Shown here piece after piece: positions 8,181 through 17,811 of a stretch of 40,916 nucleotides of DNA. How positions within the stretch are numbered: the first letter of the stretch is position 1; every line of letters starts with the position of its first letter. The notes under the pieces were generated by a model, which worked only from the letters and a program-made list of their open reading frames with translations, was not told the DNA's origin and ran no database searches. Both the position numbers and the translations under genes were made by a program. This DNA is from Faecousia sp. (GTDB lineage: Bacteria > Bacillota > Clostridia > Oscillospirales > Oscillospiraceae): the NCBI GenBank assembly GCA_029257335.1, contig JARIBV010000085.1, positions 1-40,916 on the forward strand, in the 5' to 3' direction.

Positions 8181-9590
8181 ATGCTGAATTCTTTGTACCA
8201 AACGCTGTATTCGCAATCATCCGTTGCAGTTGTGATTATTTCCGTAGCAATTATGCTTTTCAGCGGATTTTTGATGACACGGCTTACAAAAAAGCTGAAG
8301 CTTCCCAATGTAACCGCCTATATCATGGCCGGTATTGTGATTGGACCATTTTTCCTGGATTGTATTCCCCATGATATGATAGAAAAAACAGAATTTCTGG
8401 CAGACATTGCGCTGGCCTTCATTGCATTCAGTACGGGAGAGTTTTTGAAATGTTCAAAGCTTAGAAGAAATGCCGGAAATGTACTGTTGATTACGCTGTC
8501 CGAGGCACTGCTGGCTTCGGTGTTTGTATTTATCCTGACTTTTTTTGTGCTGCGGCTTCAGCTTGCTTTTTCTGTTGTGCTGGCTGCTTTGGCATCGGCT
8601 ACGGCGCCTGCATCTACGGTGATGACCATTCGCCAAACAAAGGCGAAAGGGGAGTTTGTGGACACGCTGCTGCAGGTGGTTGCCTATGACGATATTGTGG
8701 CGCTTCTGGCATACAGCATTGCCGTTTCTATTGCGGTGTCCTCTCTTTCAGGTGCATCCATCCGTATTTTGGATATTGTGATTCCCATTGCCAAAAACCT
8801 TGGGGTCCTGATACTGGGCGGGATCTTTGGCCTCATTATGAAGCTGCTGATTCAGGAACGGCGGTCCACAGACAACCGCTTAATTATATTGATTGCCTTG
8901 CTGTTTGCATTTTGCGGAATCTGCGCCGCCATTGGGGTATCTCCGCTTTTGGGATGTATGTCCATGGGAACGGTCTATATCAATCTCACGGATGACGACA
9001 AGCTGTTTAAGCAGCTGAACTATTTCAGTCCGCCCATACTGTTGCTGTTTTTCGTGCGTTCCGGGATCGCCTTTGATTTGAGCGCCCTTATGAGGCCCTC
9101 CGGGACGATCGGCGGTGTGCCGCTGCTGGAAATTGGAATTTTATATTTTGTATTCCGCATTTTGGGGAAATATATAGGCGCATTTTTAGGTTGCCTCTGG
9201 ACAAAAAAGCCCGGAGATATCCGCAATTATTTCGGACTGGCCCTCATCCCCCAGGCTGGTGTGGCCATTGGCTTGGCTGCCCTGGGCGCCAGAACGCTAG
9301 GAGGGGAAATGGGAAGCGCATTGCAGACGGTCATACTGGCCTCCAGTGTGTTGTATGAGCTGATCGGACCGGCGTGTGCGAAAATTGCTCTGTATTTATC
9401 CAAGTCCTACTCCAATCAGCTGGAAGATATTGTTGTGGTGGAAGAAGCATTTCCGCAGGGGGACCAAAAGACCTCCGTGGACCTGCTGATTGCGCGTATC
9501 CAAAAAATTCAGCAGGAATTGGCACAAGAGTCCGTAAGTGAGGAGGAGCACGCCTTTACGGAGGCGGCAGAAAGCCAAGGGTACTGTTAG
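8181..9590 (+). CDS. Cation:proton antiporter (CPA2 / Kef-like membrane domain)
   Basis: 469 aa. About 12 hydrophobic segments from residue 15 to 410 resemble the sodium/hydrogen exchanger domain; KLPNVTAYIMAGIVIGP near residue 43 and STGEF / SATAPASTVM segments match the CPA2 fold. There is a short hydrophilic tail of about 60 residues but no TrkA-N domain, so it is not a full KefB/C. It probably exchanges Na+ or K+ for protons across the cytoplasmic membrane. ATG 8181 follows AGAGGTG at nine bases; the GTG at 8169 would overlap that site. The MgtC-like gene follows after 49 bases, suggesting one operon. Confidence 0.88.
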   Translation: MLNSLYQTLYSQSSVAVVIISVAIMLFSGFLMTRLTKKLKLPNVTAYIMAGIVIGPFFLDCIPHDMIEKTEFLADIALAFIAFSTGEFLKCSKLRRNAGNVLLITLSEALLASVFVFILTFFVLRLQLAFSVVLAALASATAPASTVMTIRQTKAKGEFVDTLLQVVAYDDIVALLAYSIAVSIAVSSLSGASIRILDIVIPIAKNLGVLILGGIFGLIMKLLIQERRSTDNRLIILIALLFAFCGICAAIGVSPLLGCMSMGTVYINLTDDDKLFKQLNYFSPPILLLFFVRSGIAFDLSALMRPSGTIGGVPLLEIGILYFVFRILGKYIGAFLGCLWTKKPGDIRNYFGLALIPQAGVAIGLAALGARTLGGEMGSALQTVILASSVLYELIGPACAKIALYLSKSYSNQLEDIVVVEEAFPQGDQKTSVDLLIARIQKIQQELAQESVSEEEHAFTEAAESQGYC

Positions 9591-9639
9591 GGGACGGTGC
9601 AAAATTCCCTGAATAAACTGTTTGAATGGAGGCGTATCA

Positions 9640-10359
9640 ATGATCGATCCAACTGCGAAATTATTGGGAATGTGGTCCCAGGGATTAAATGGGAGCAGCA
9701 TTGTGTTTCGGATCGGACTTTCGTTTTTTCTGGCGGCAATTATTGGGTGTGAACGGTCAAGCAAGAGACATTCTGCGGGAATGAGGACCTTTATTTCGGT
9801 CTGTCTGGCAACCACAGTCTCCATGCTTTTGGATATCTACTTAACGAGCTGCTATGAAAGGGGTTATTTTATTCTTTCCGGGGCCACAATCATTGGCGTT
9901 GCGGTGGTCAGTGTCCGGTGTATATTGTTCAGCTCCCGCAACCAGATGAAAGGCCTGACCACAGCGGCGGGATTGTGGACCGGCGGGATTATAGGCCTCA
10001 CCGCAGGGGCCGGGTTTTATACCGTGACCGTCATAGCGTTCGCGGCACTGATGATCTGCCTTTCCTGGTTTCCAAAAGCTGAAAAATATCTAAAGAACCG
10101 GTCCAATCATTTTGAAATCCATTTGGAATTGAAGGACAGCAACTACCTGCAAAACTTTGTCACAACCATTCGCAGGCTGGGCTTGAAAATTGATGACATT
10201 GAGAAAAATCCCGCCTATGCCCACTCTGGTTTGAGTGTCTATTCGATTGCCATTTCCATAAGCAGCCAGGAGCTGAAAAAGTACAAAACCCATGCACAGA
10301 TCATTGAAGCTCTGCGCAGCCTGGACTATATATACCATGTGGAAGAAATGTGGCTGTAG
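9640..10359 (+). CDS. MgtC/SapB-family membrane protein
   Basis: 239 aa. Four or five membrane helices occupy residues 20-150, with the family's IGCERSSKRHSAGMRT segment (arginine-rich turn between helices 1 and 2). A C-terminal soluble domain of about 80 residues (FEIHLELKDSNYLQNF...) resembles the ACT-like tail of MgtC proteins. The family is linked to growth under low magnesium and to virulence in some bacteria; the biochemical role is debated. ATG 9640 is set by GGAGG at 9628-9632. Likely cotranscribed with the antiporter, which suggests a shared role in ion balance. Confidence 0.85.
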   Translation: MIDPTAKLLGMWSQGLNGSSIVFRIGLSFFLAAIIGCERSSKRHSAGMRTFISVCLATTVSMLLDIYLTSCYERGYFILSGATIIGVAVVSVRCILFSSRNQMKGLTTAAGLWTGGIIGLTAGAGFYTVTVIAFAALMICLSWFPKAEKYLKNRSNHFEIHLELKDSNYLQNFVTTIRRLGLKIDDIEKNPAYAHSGLSVYSIAISISSQELKKYKTHAQIIEALRSLDYIYHVEEMWL

Positions 10360-10397
10360 TACAGAGAACGACCACAGGTTCTTTCTTTGCAGCAAAA

Positions 10398-10430
10398 ATG
10401 AGGTGTCATTGTTCGTGACACCTCACTTTT
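10398..10430 (+). terminator. Intrinsic terminator after MgtC-like gene
   Basis: GAGGTGTCA (10398-10406) pairs with TGACACCTC (10414-10422), then ACTTTTT. Confidence 0.85.
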
Positions 10431-10484
10431 TATCTGGCAGCGGTTTTTTAATGGAACGACACAACGCATCTTGATACACTGCTT

Positions 10485-10742
10485 TTATGGCAGCTTCCGC
10501 CCTTGTGCTTGGCACAGAGAGAGTTTTTCCGCACGGGTCATTTTTTTGATGGCCGATTCTCTGCGCAGAGCAGAGGATTTGTCCTCCGCCGGTTCTGTGT
10601 GTACCAGCGTTACGGGGCCACGACCTCGGGTGTATTTGGCACCCCGCCCCGCATTGTGGGCAGCAAGCCGGCGGGGGAGATTGTCTGTAATACCTGTGTA
10701 TAGAGTGTCGTCTTTGCAACGAAGAATGTATACCGTCCACAT
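10485..10742 (-). CDS. GIY-YIG domain protein, UPF0213/YhbQ-like
   Basis: 85 aa, almost entirely one GIY-YIG nuclease domain: VYILRC and LYTGITDNLPRRLAAH carry the two strands and the Arg-containing helix, and E of RRESAIKKM is the expected metal ligand. Stand-alone proteins of this size are common in bacteria; their natural DNA target is mostly unknown. The ATG at 10742 begins MWTVYILRC, the family's usual start; the frame extends upstream without similarity. It lies convergent to the MgtC terminator and divergent from the heat-shock operon. Confidence 0.85.
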   Translation of the reverse strand: MWTVYILRCKDDTLYTGITDNLPRRLAAHNAGRGAKYTRGRGPVTLVHTEPAEDKSSALRRESAIKKMTRAEKLSLCQAQGRKLP

Positions 10743-10885
10743 AGAATCCGTCCTTTCCGGGAAATATGATACCATGATTTCCACAGCAGAACAAGGCGAA
10801 AGGCGGGATTTTAAAGAAAAAGGAAGGAATTTACGCCGTTGCGCCCTTTTTCACAAATTGTTCAAAATAAAATCTCCGGAGCCCC

Positions 10886-10914
10886 TTGACAATAAGCCTT
10901 CTGAGTTGTATAGT
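10886..10914 (+). promoter_or_regulatory. Sigma-A promoter of the hrcA operon
   Basis: Consensus TTGACA (10886-10891), 17-base spacer, TATAGT (10909-10914). The CIRCE operator begins four bases after the -10, so bound HrcA would cover the transcription start. Confidence 0.93.
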
Positions 10915-10918
10915 ATCT

Positions 10919-10945
10919 TTAGCACTCGAGAGAAAGGAGTGCTAA
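10919..10945 (+). promoter_or_regulatory. CIRCE operator (HrcA binding site)
   Basis: TTAGCACTC, nine bases, GAGTGCTAA: both arms match the CIRCE consensus at every position. HrcA bound here represses the operon until heat shock titrates GroEL, the established Firmicutes mechanism. Confidence 0.98.
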
Positions 10946-10962
10946 CAGAAGGAGATGATCCC

Positions 10963-12042
10963 ATGGAGCTGTCAGACCGAAAAAAGAAGGTCCTTCAGAC
11001 GGTTGTAGATCTGTACATCAGAACAGCGGAGCCGGTTGGCTCTAAAGCCATTGCTTCCATGCCGGATATGAATTACTCCTCTGCCACCATCCGAAATGAG
11101 CTGGCAGACCTCACTACGATGGGGCTGCTGGAACAGCCTCATACTTCCGCAGGACGGATTCCTTCCCCGGCAGGCTATCGTCTGTATGTAGATGAGCTGA
11201 TGCAGGGATATAAACTCAGCGTTGACGAGACCAAGGATCTGAACAGGGCCATGGAAATGAAAATGCAGGAGTTTGACAAGGTCCTGGATAAGGTGGCAAA
11301 GCTGGTTTCTCAGGCCACAGATCTTCCGGCCTACACCGTGGCAGCCCGCCGTGGCGGTGCGACGGTGAAACGCTTTGAGATCCTGATGGCAGAGGCAGGG
11401 CAGTTCATCCTTGTGGTGATGACTTCGGCAGATGTGGTCAAGAACAAGCTCATCAAGCTTCCGCTCAATGTGACGGAGACGGATCTGAAGTTGCTGAGTG
11501 CAGTGCTCAATGCCAGTATGACGGGGATTCCAGCTGAGGAGTTTACGGCAGAGCTTCTGAACCGGGTGATCCAAAATGCCGGTGCAGCTGCCTCTCTGGT
11601 TCCCGTGATCGTGGATTTCACACAGCAGGTGCTGAAAAGTCACCAGGATGCGGAGGTTGCCCTTCGCGGCCAGGTCAGGCTCCTGCACCAGCCGGAGTAT
11701 CACGATGTGGAAAAGGCACAGGAGGTGCTGAGCACTCTGGATGAAGATGCCATTTCCAACCTTCCCGCCATTATGGGCGGAGAGAAAACACAGATTATTG
11801 TCGGTCCTGAGAATGTGGCCCAGGAATTGCGGGACACCTCAGTGGTCGTGACAAAATTTGACATTGGCGAAGGGATGCAGGGCCTCATCGGTGTGGTGGG
11901 TCCCACCCGCATGGATTACGCCAAGGTTACCGCCCGCCTGAGCTATTTTGCGGAGAACCTGTCGCAGATGTTCTCCAAGCCGGGCCAGGGCCCAAAACAG
12001 CTGCCTCAGGGCACTGATGAAGAACCAACACAGGAGGCCTAA
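10963..12042 (+). CDS. hrcA: Heat-inducible transcription repressor HrcA
   Basis: 359 aa. The N-terminal winged helix (about 1-75) contains TAEPVGSKAI, SSATIRNELADL and QPHTSAGRIPS, all diagnostic of HrcA; the remainder is the GAF-like dimerisation domain, ending in GVVGPTRMDYAKV. It represses its own operon through the CIRCE element at 10919-10945 and depends on GroEL for activity. The start ATG at 10963 follows AAGGAG; the longer open frame beginning near 10471 is not coding because it crosses the promoter and operator. First gene of hrcA-grpE-dnaK-dnaJ. Confidence 0.97.
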   Translation: MELSDRKKKVLQTVVDLYIRTAEPVGSKAIASMPDMNYSSATIRNELADLTTMGLLEQPHTSAGRIPSPAGYRLYVDELMQGYKLSVDETKDLNRAMEMKMQEFDKVLDKVAKLVSQATDLPAYTVAARRGGATVKRFEILMAEAGQFILVVMTSADVVKNKLIKLPLNVTETDLKLLSAVLNASMTGIPAEEFTAELLNRVIQNAGAAASLVPVIVDFTQQVLKSHQDAEVALRGQVRLLHQPEYHDVEKAQEVLSTLDEDAISNLPAIMGGEKTQIIVGPENVAQELRDTSVVVTKFDIGEGMQGLIGVVGPTRMDYAKVTARLSYFAENLSQMFSKPGQGPKQLPQGTDEEPTQEA

Positions 12043-12045
12043 GAC

Positions 12046-12597
12046 ATGGCTGAGAAGGAAAACAAAAAGAACAAAAATAAAAATAATGAAGCCCCTAAGG
12101 AAGAGCCGGAAACCGTAAAAGAATCCGAAGCAGTGGAAGCTGCGGTGGAAGAGGCTCCCGGGGAGCTGGAGCAGCTCCAGCAAAAGCTGGATCAGGAGCG
12201 GGATGCCCACCTTCGTCTGGCTGCGGAATATGATAACTTCCGCAAGCGTTCTCAGAAGGAAAAGGATACCAGCTACGCCAACGGAAAAGCAGACACCATT
12301 GGAAAGCTGCTTCCCATTTATGATAATCTGGCCCGGGCCCTGCAGCAGCCCACAGAGGATGCTGCCTATAAAAAGGGCGTGGAGATGACCATGACCGAGC
12401 TGGAAAAGATTTTTCAGGGAATGGGCGTGACAGCCTTTGGCGAAGTAGGCGATGCCTTCGACCCCAATTTCCACAACGCCGTGATGCACACGGAGGAGGA
12501 AAGCCTGGGCGAGAATGTGATTGCACAGGTGTTCCAGAAGGGCTTCCAGGTAGCAGATAAAGTGATCCGCTTTGCCATGGTCCAGGTGGCCAATTAA
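12046..12597 (+). CDS. grpE: Nucleotide exchange factor GrpE
   Basis: 183 aa. A Lys/Glu-rich disordered N-terminus (1-40) precedes a long coiled coil (about 40-85, LEQLQQKLDQERDAHLRLAAEYDNF) and the beta-wing head with FQGMGVTAFGEVGDAFDPNFHNAV and a final VIRFAMVQVAN. It speeds ADP release from DnaK. Three bases separate it from hrcA, and GGAGG lies in the hrcA tail, so the two are coupled. Confidence 0.96.
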   Translation: MAEKENKKNKNKNNEAPKEEPETVKESEAVEAAVEEAPGELEQLQQKLDQERDAHLRLAAEYDNFRKRSQKEKDTSYANGKADTIGKLLPIYDNLARALQQPTEDAAYKKGVEMTMTELEKIFQGMGVTAFGEVGDAFDPNFHNAVMHTEEESLGENVIAQVFQKGFQVADKVIRFAMVQVAN

Positions 12598-12624
12598 CAT
12601 TGTATAAATTTTTCATTCATATAG

Positions 12625-14448
<1,824 letters not shown>

Positions 14449-14458
14449 TTTTGCCAAT

Positions 14459-14506
14459 CGCACAGCCCGGAGGGACCCAACTTGCGGTTCCTCCGTGCTT
14501 TGTGCT
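14459..14506 (+). promoter_or_regulatory. dnaK-dnaJ intergenic hairpin
   Basis: GCACAGCCCGGAGG (14460-14473) pairs imperfectly with CCTCCGTGCTTTGTGC (14490-14505), with an inner GACC/GGTT. No U tract follows, so it is more likely a stability or processing element that lowers dnaJ relative to dnaK than a full terminator. Confidence 0.6.
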
Positions 14507-14539
14507 TGTGCAGTGCATATTTTGGCGAGGTGTTAGGCC

Positions 14540-15691
14540 ATGAGTGATGAAAAGAAAAGGGATTACTATGAGGTGCTGGGAGTAGAAAAGACCGCCAGTG
14601 CCGACGAATTAAAGCGGGCCTATCGGAAGAAGGCCATGCAGTACCACCCAGACCGGAACCCCGGCGACAAGCAGGCTGAGGCAAAGTTCAAAGAGTGTAA
14701 CGAAGCATATGAGGTTTTGTCCAACGATGAAAAGCGTGCACGCTATGACCAGTACGGTTTTGCAGGTGTAGACCCCAACTTCAACCCCAACGCCGGCTTT
14801 GGCGGTGGCTTTGGCGGCTTTGGGGATGCCTTCTCCGGTTTTGGCGATATTTTTGGAGACCTGTTTGGCGGCGGCAGAAGCAGAAACCCCAACGGCCCCC
14901 GTCGGGGCGAGGATGTGGGTGCCCGTTTGGAGCTGACCTTTGAAGAGGCGGCCTTTGGAACGGAAAAAGAAGTACCTGTTACAAGAATCGAAACCTGTGC
15001 CAAGTGCAGCGGCAGCGGTGCGGCGGCTGGTTCAAAGCCTGAAACCTGTCCCAACTGTCATGGTTCCGGTTCGGTTCGGACCACCCAGAATTTTATGGGG
15101 ATGACCATGCAGTCTACGGCAGCCTGCCCCAAGTGCGGTGGTACCGGCAAGATTATCAAGGACCCCTGCCAGACCTGTAAAGGAAAAGGCAAGGTGCGCC
15201 GATCTACAAAGGTCAAGGTCAAGGTTCCTGCCGGTGTGGATGAGGGACAGACCATCCGGGTGCGGGGCGAGGGCTGCTCCGGCAGCAACGGAGGTCCTCA
15301 GGGCGATCTGCTGATTGAGATTGCCATTCGGAAGCATGACTTCTTCCAGAGAGAAGGGGCTACTGTTGTGTGTGAATTCCCCATTTCCTTTACCCAGGCT
15401 GCTTTGGGTGCGGAGCTGGAAATCCCTACTCTGGATGGCAAGGTGCGTTATACCATCCCCGAGGGCACACAGACCGGAACTACATTCCGCCTGCGTGGAA
15501 AGGGCATTCCCGTCCTGCGCAGTAAGGCAAGAGGTGACCAGCTGGTGACTGTGGTGGTGGAAACACCTACAAAGCTTACCAAGGAGCAGAAGGAACTGCT
15601 GCACCGCTTTGAAGAGAGCACCCACGATTCCGGCAGTCAGCCTAAAATTGCGAAATTCTTTGAAAAGCTCAAGCAGAGCTTTGACAAATAA
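14540..15691 (+). CDS. dnaJ: Chaperone DnaJ (Hsp40, type I)
   Basis: 383 aa. J domain (1-70) with the HPD motif in YHPDRNP, Gly/Phe-rich linker (80-125), zinc-finger domain with four CxxCxGxG repeats ([32 protein letters not shown]) and two C-terminal substrate-binding domains. Stimulates DnaK ATPase and delivers clients. It follows dnaK after a 91-base gap holding the hairpin at 14459-14506 and is the last gene of the operon. Confidence 0.97.
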   Translation: MSDEKKRDYYEVLGVEKTASADELKRAYRKKAMQYHPDRNPGDKQAEAKFKECNEAYEVLSNDEKRARYDQYGFAGVDPNFNPNAGFGGGFGGFGDAFSGFGDIFGDLFGGGRSRNPNGPRRGEDVGARLELTFEEAAFGTEKEVPVTRIETCAKCSGSGAAAGSKPETCPNCHGSGSVRTTQNFMGMTMQSTAACPKCGGTGKIIKDPCQTCKGKGKVRRSTKVKVKVPAGVDEGQTIRVRGEGCSGSNGGPQGDLLIEIAIRKHDFFQREGATVVCEFPISFTQAALGAELEIPTLDGKVRYTIPEGTQTGTTFRLRGKGIPVLRSKARGDQLVTVVVETPTKLTKEQKELLHRFEESTHDSGSQPKIAKFFEKLKQSFDK

Positions 15692-15839
15692 ACTCTGTAT
15701 GATGGTCATTTCGGGTACCATATCGGAAAAATAATTGTACAATTCTGTCTTGTATTATCAAATGGTTCATACGAAAGATTGCATAATAAGTAGAATACAC
15801 GGTCAGTTTAATAGATTTTTTCTTATGGAAAGAAAAGAA

Positions 15840-15974
15840 GCTGTACCAAAAGTCCGTGTCTCAGCATTTTGCAATTTATGAAATTTAAAAATTCCAGCAG
15901 GAAATCAGGATGTATCCCTGTTTCCTGCTGGAATTTATTTTGCCGTTTTTAAGAAAAACAAGTTTTTGTACGGC
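15840..15974. repeat. Possible MITE-like inverted-repeat element
   Basis: GCTGTACCAAAAGT at 15840-15853 is matched by the reverse complement of AGTTTTTGTACGGC at 15961-15974 (11 to 12 of 14 positions), enclosing a 16-base perfect stem. No coding capacity and no convincing target duplication. A folded terminator with chance flanks is the alternative. Confidence 0.3.
15889..15940. terminator. Strong hairpin downstream of dnaJ
   Basis: AAATTCCAGCAGGAAA (15889-15904) pairs perfectly with 15921-15936 over a 16-base loop; T-rich sequence follows and A-rich sequence precedes. It can end the dnaJ transcript on either strand. Together with flanking imperfect inverted repeats it may instead be the core of a small repeat element (15840-15974). 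The rest of 15692-16054 shows no gene. Confidence 0.6.
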
Positions 15975-16054
15975 CCATTTTTACATGCATTCCGGAATAC
16001 AGAATGAAAGCGTCAGAATGAGAGCGGTTTTGGAATGGATCTATCCACTGGCGA

Positions 16055-16183
16055 TCACGGATTTTCATCTTTTTCCTCGGGGAATTCCTGTACAGCTTTC
16101 AGTGCTTCCGGGTAAAGCTCTACCGGAATGGCAAAGCCAACTTCGGGAATGAATGGGAATGGAATCCGGTCCGGATTTTCCAT
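16055..16183 (-). CDS. Candidate 42-residue small protein
   Basis: The minus strand carries ATG at 16183 preceded by AAGGAGGG at a good distance, and an open frame of 42 codons starting MENPDRIPFPFIPEVG and ending in an acidic EFPEEKDENP tail. It is proline-rich and hydrophilic, with no signal or membrane segment. It lies 55 bases downstream of the lysine-methylase gene on the same strand, so it may be the last gene of that transcript. Its Shine-Dalgarno sits in a strong hairpin (16181-16213). I do not recognise the family. Confidence 0.5.
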   Translation of the reverse strand: MENPDRIPFPFIPEVGFAIPVELYPEALKAVQEFPEEKDENP

Positions 16184-16214
16184 GGGTATCCCTCCTTTCA
16201 TTCAGGAGGATACC
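16184..16214 (-). promoter_or_regulatory. Hairpin enclosing the small-ORF ribosome binding site
   Basis: Reading the minus strand, GGGTATCCTCCT pairs with AGGAGGGATACCC (one bulge) over a short GAATGAA loop. The AGGAGGG arm is the Shine-Dalgarno of the following small ORF, so folding would hide it. No T run follows the stem, which argues against a terminator. Confidence 0.6.
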
Positions 16215-16238
16215 CGGAAGAAACAAACTTATTCCGAC

Positions 16239-17279
16239 TTAGAGCAAACCGGTCAGAGCTTCCGGAGAGAAACGGGGATCTTCTGCCAGCAGATCCATCA
16301 GGTCATCTCGGTTCACGCTGTCATGCTCCACTTCTTTGGAGTAGAGCTGAAACAGGCGAATCAGCTGTTCGGGCTGCAGCTGCCCGTCCACGGCCAGATG
16401 GACCTGTGCCAGATGACGCACGACGATCCAATGCACGGCCAAAAGCTGAAGCCGGAGACACGGCTCATAGTCACTGACGGCCTGCAGCCAGTAGTGATAG
16501 AGGTAGTAGGTAATCAGGTTTCGGAGCATAGGACTTTCGGGCAGTTCCGGAAGGGGATCTGCCGCATGAGAAAGGCCCTGACTGAGAAGGTCGCGCCATT
16601 GCTCGGTAAGAATTTCCAGATCCAGATGGGCTTGCAGCAAAGAAGACAGATCCCCCGGCTGACAGGGGAGCGGGGCCTTTTCCCAGGGAGCAACGGCTAC
16701 GCCATCCACGCAGCTTTGATACCACCGCCCCAGAGAGAGGCACAGAGACAAGGCCTGTGGGGGCGCTATCTCAGGGTCCCAGGTCAGGGAAAGAAGCTGC
16801 TGGCGGACCTCCAGAAGCTCTTGCAGGAAGTCTCTGTCATAGTCCGAAGGCTCAGCCGCTTCCTGGGAAATTTCCGTCTCCAAGGACCAGGAGGACTGCT
16901 CCAGCAGCATCAGTCTGGCAGCCTCCGGACAAGCCATGGTGAGGCCATACTCAATGAACGAACCGTAATCCTGGGTGAGGCGGGGGAACTTCCTGCAGGT
17001 GGCGCAGGGGGCTTCGTGGCCCAGTTCCAGCTCCACCCGGCAGAGATTGTCTGCTGTGAGAAGGGGGCAGTGGCCGCTGTCCATCCGAAAGACCCGGTCA
17101 CCATCCTCGTCGATCATCATGGCCTTGCGCAGATCGTGCCCCAGAGGGGTGTCCAGAGACTCATAGAAGGCGGCGGTATCGTCATCCACCACCACGCCCC
17201 AGCCGAAGCAGCAGTTATCCGGGCAGCGGCTGGCGCTGCATCGGAAGGTTTTATAAAAAGAAGGGTAAATGTGTTCCAT
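16239..17279 (-). CDS. fliB: Flagellin lysine-N-methylase-like protein (FliB family)
   Basis: 346 aa. The N-terminus has the YkgJ/FliB cysteine pattern (CSASRCPDNCCFGW, then HCPLL, LCRVE, CATCRKFPR), predicted to bind a metal or iron-sulfur cluster; the C-terminal two thirds are helical. In Salmonella, FliB methylates flagellin lysines; in Clostridia similar genes also occur in non-flagellated species, so the substrate here is open, and no flagellar gene is in the window. The ATG at 17279 follows GGAGG and begins MEHIYPSFYKTF; the open frame extends upstream to 17360 through the rpsT terminator and is not likely coding. Confidence 0.85.
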   Translation of the reverse strand: MEHIYPSFYKTFRCSASRCPDNCCFGWGVVVDDDTAAFYESLDTPLGHDLRKAMMIDEDGDRVFRMDSGHCPLLTADNLCRVELELGHEAPCATCRKFPRLTQDYGSFIEYGLTMACPEAARLMLLEQSSWSLETEISQEAAEPSDYDRDFLQELLEVRQQLLSLTWDPEIAPPQALSLCLSLGRWYQSCVDGVAVAPWEKAPLPCQPGDLSSLLQAHLDLEILTEQWRDLLSQGLSHAADPLPELPESPMLRNLITYYLYHYWLQAVSDYEPCLRLQLLAVHWIVVRHLAQVHLAVDGQLQPEQLIRLFQLYSKEVEHDSVNRDDLMDLLAEDPRFSPEALTGLL

Positions 17280-17317
17280 GGGGAACCTCCGTCTTTGGAA
17301 TACATAGGGATAAAATG

Positions 17318-17352
17318 AAAAAACTCCTCCCGGACCAAGTCCAGAAGGAGAT
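17318..17352 (-). terminator. Intrinsic terminator after rpsT
   Basis: Minus strand: CTCCTTCTGGACTTGGTCCGGGAGGAG followed by TTTTTT. It lies 13 bases after the rpsT stop and reduces readthrough into the methylase gene. Confidence 0.85.
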
Positions 17353-17364
17353 ATTTTCAAGAGA

Positions 17365-17628
17365 TTAGGCCAGCTTGTTCAGCTTCAGGGCCATGCTGCT
17401 CTTCTTGCGGGCAGCGTTGTTCTTGTGAAGAATACCATTCTTCACGCCCTGGTCAACGATCTTGACGGCTGCCTTGTAAGCGCTATCGGCTTGCTCACGG
17501 TTGCCGGAAACAACGGCAGCCTCGAACTTCTTCAGAGCAGTCTTCATCTCGGACTTCTTAGCCTTGTTCATCTCGTAAGCGACCTTAGACAACTCGACTC
17601 TCTTCTTAGCGGATTTAATGTTGGGCAC
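17365..17628 (-). CDS. rpsT: 30S ribosomal protein S20
   Basis: 87 aa, very basic, opening MPNIKSAKKRVELSK and ending NNAARKKSSMALKLNKLA, typical of bS20, which binds the 5' domain of 16S rRNA. The start is GTG at 17628 after GGAGGAGG. Divergent from gpr, the arrangement known from Bacillus, with a good promoter at 17694-17722. Confidence 0.97.
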   Translation of the reverse strand: MPNIKSAKKRVELSKVAYEMNKAKKSEMKTALKKFEAAVVSGNREQADSAYKAAVKIVDQGVKNGILHKNNAARKKSSMALKLNKLA

Positions 17629-17693
17629 GGTTTACACCTCCTCCAATAGCGTTTGTATCACTGACCTTTTGAGCCAGTATCATGCAGAAATAC

Positions 17694-17722
17694 ATTATAA
17701 CTGCTCTGGCCTGTAAAATCAA
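17694..17722 (-). promoter_or_regulatory. Sigma-A promoter for rpsT
   Basis: Minus strand: TTGATT (17717-17722), 17 bases, TATAAT (17694-17699). Confidence 0.8.
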
Positions 17723-17811
17723 TAGTTTTTTAAAAAAATTTTCTGAATTTGCATAGATTTTCATAATATCGGAAAAGCTACCTGTAATCACATGGCAGGG
17801 AGGAGACAAAA

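Noticed and set aside
8090..8374. 94-codon frame overlapping the antiporter start
   Set aside because: Ribosome site too far away and most of it lies in the antiporter gene in another frame.
10754..10764. TTTCCGGGAAA as another Noc-binding site
   Set aside because: It lacks one central C and is not the NBS palindrome; probably chance.
15910..16152. 80-codon plus-strand frame after dnaJ
   Set aside because: Overlaps the hairpin and is antisense to the better-supported small ORF; no ribosome site.
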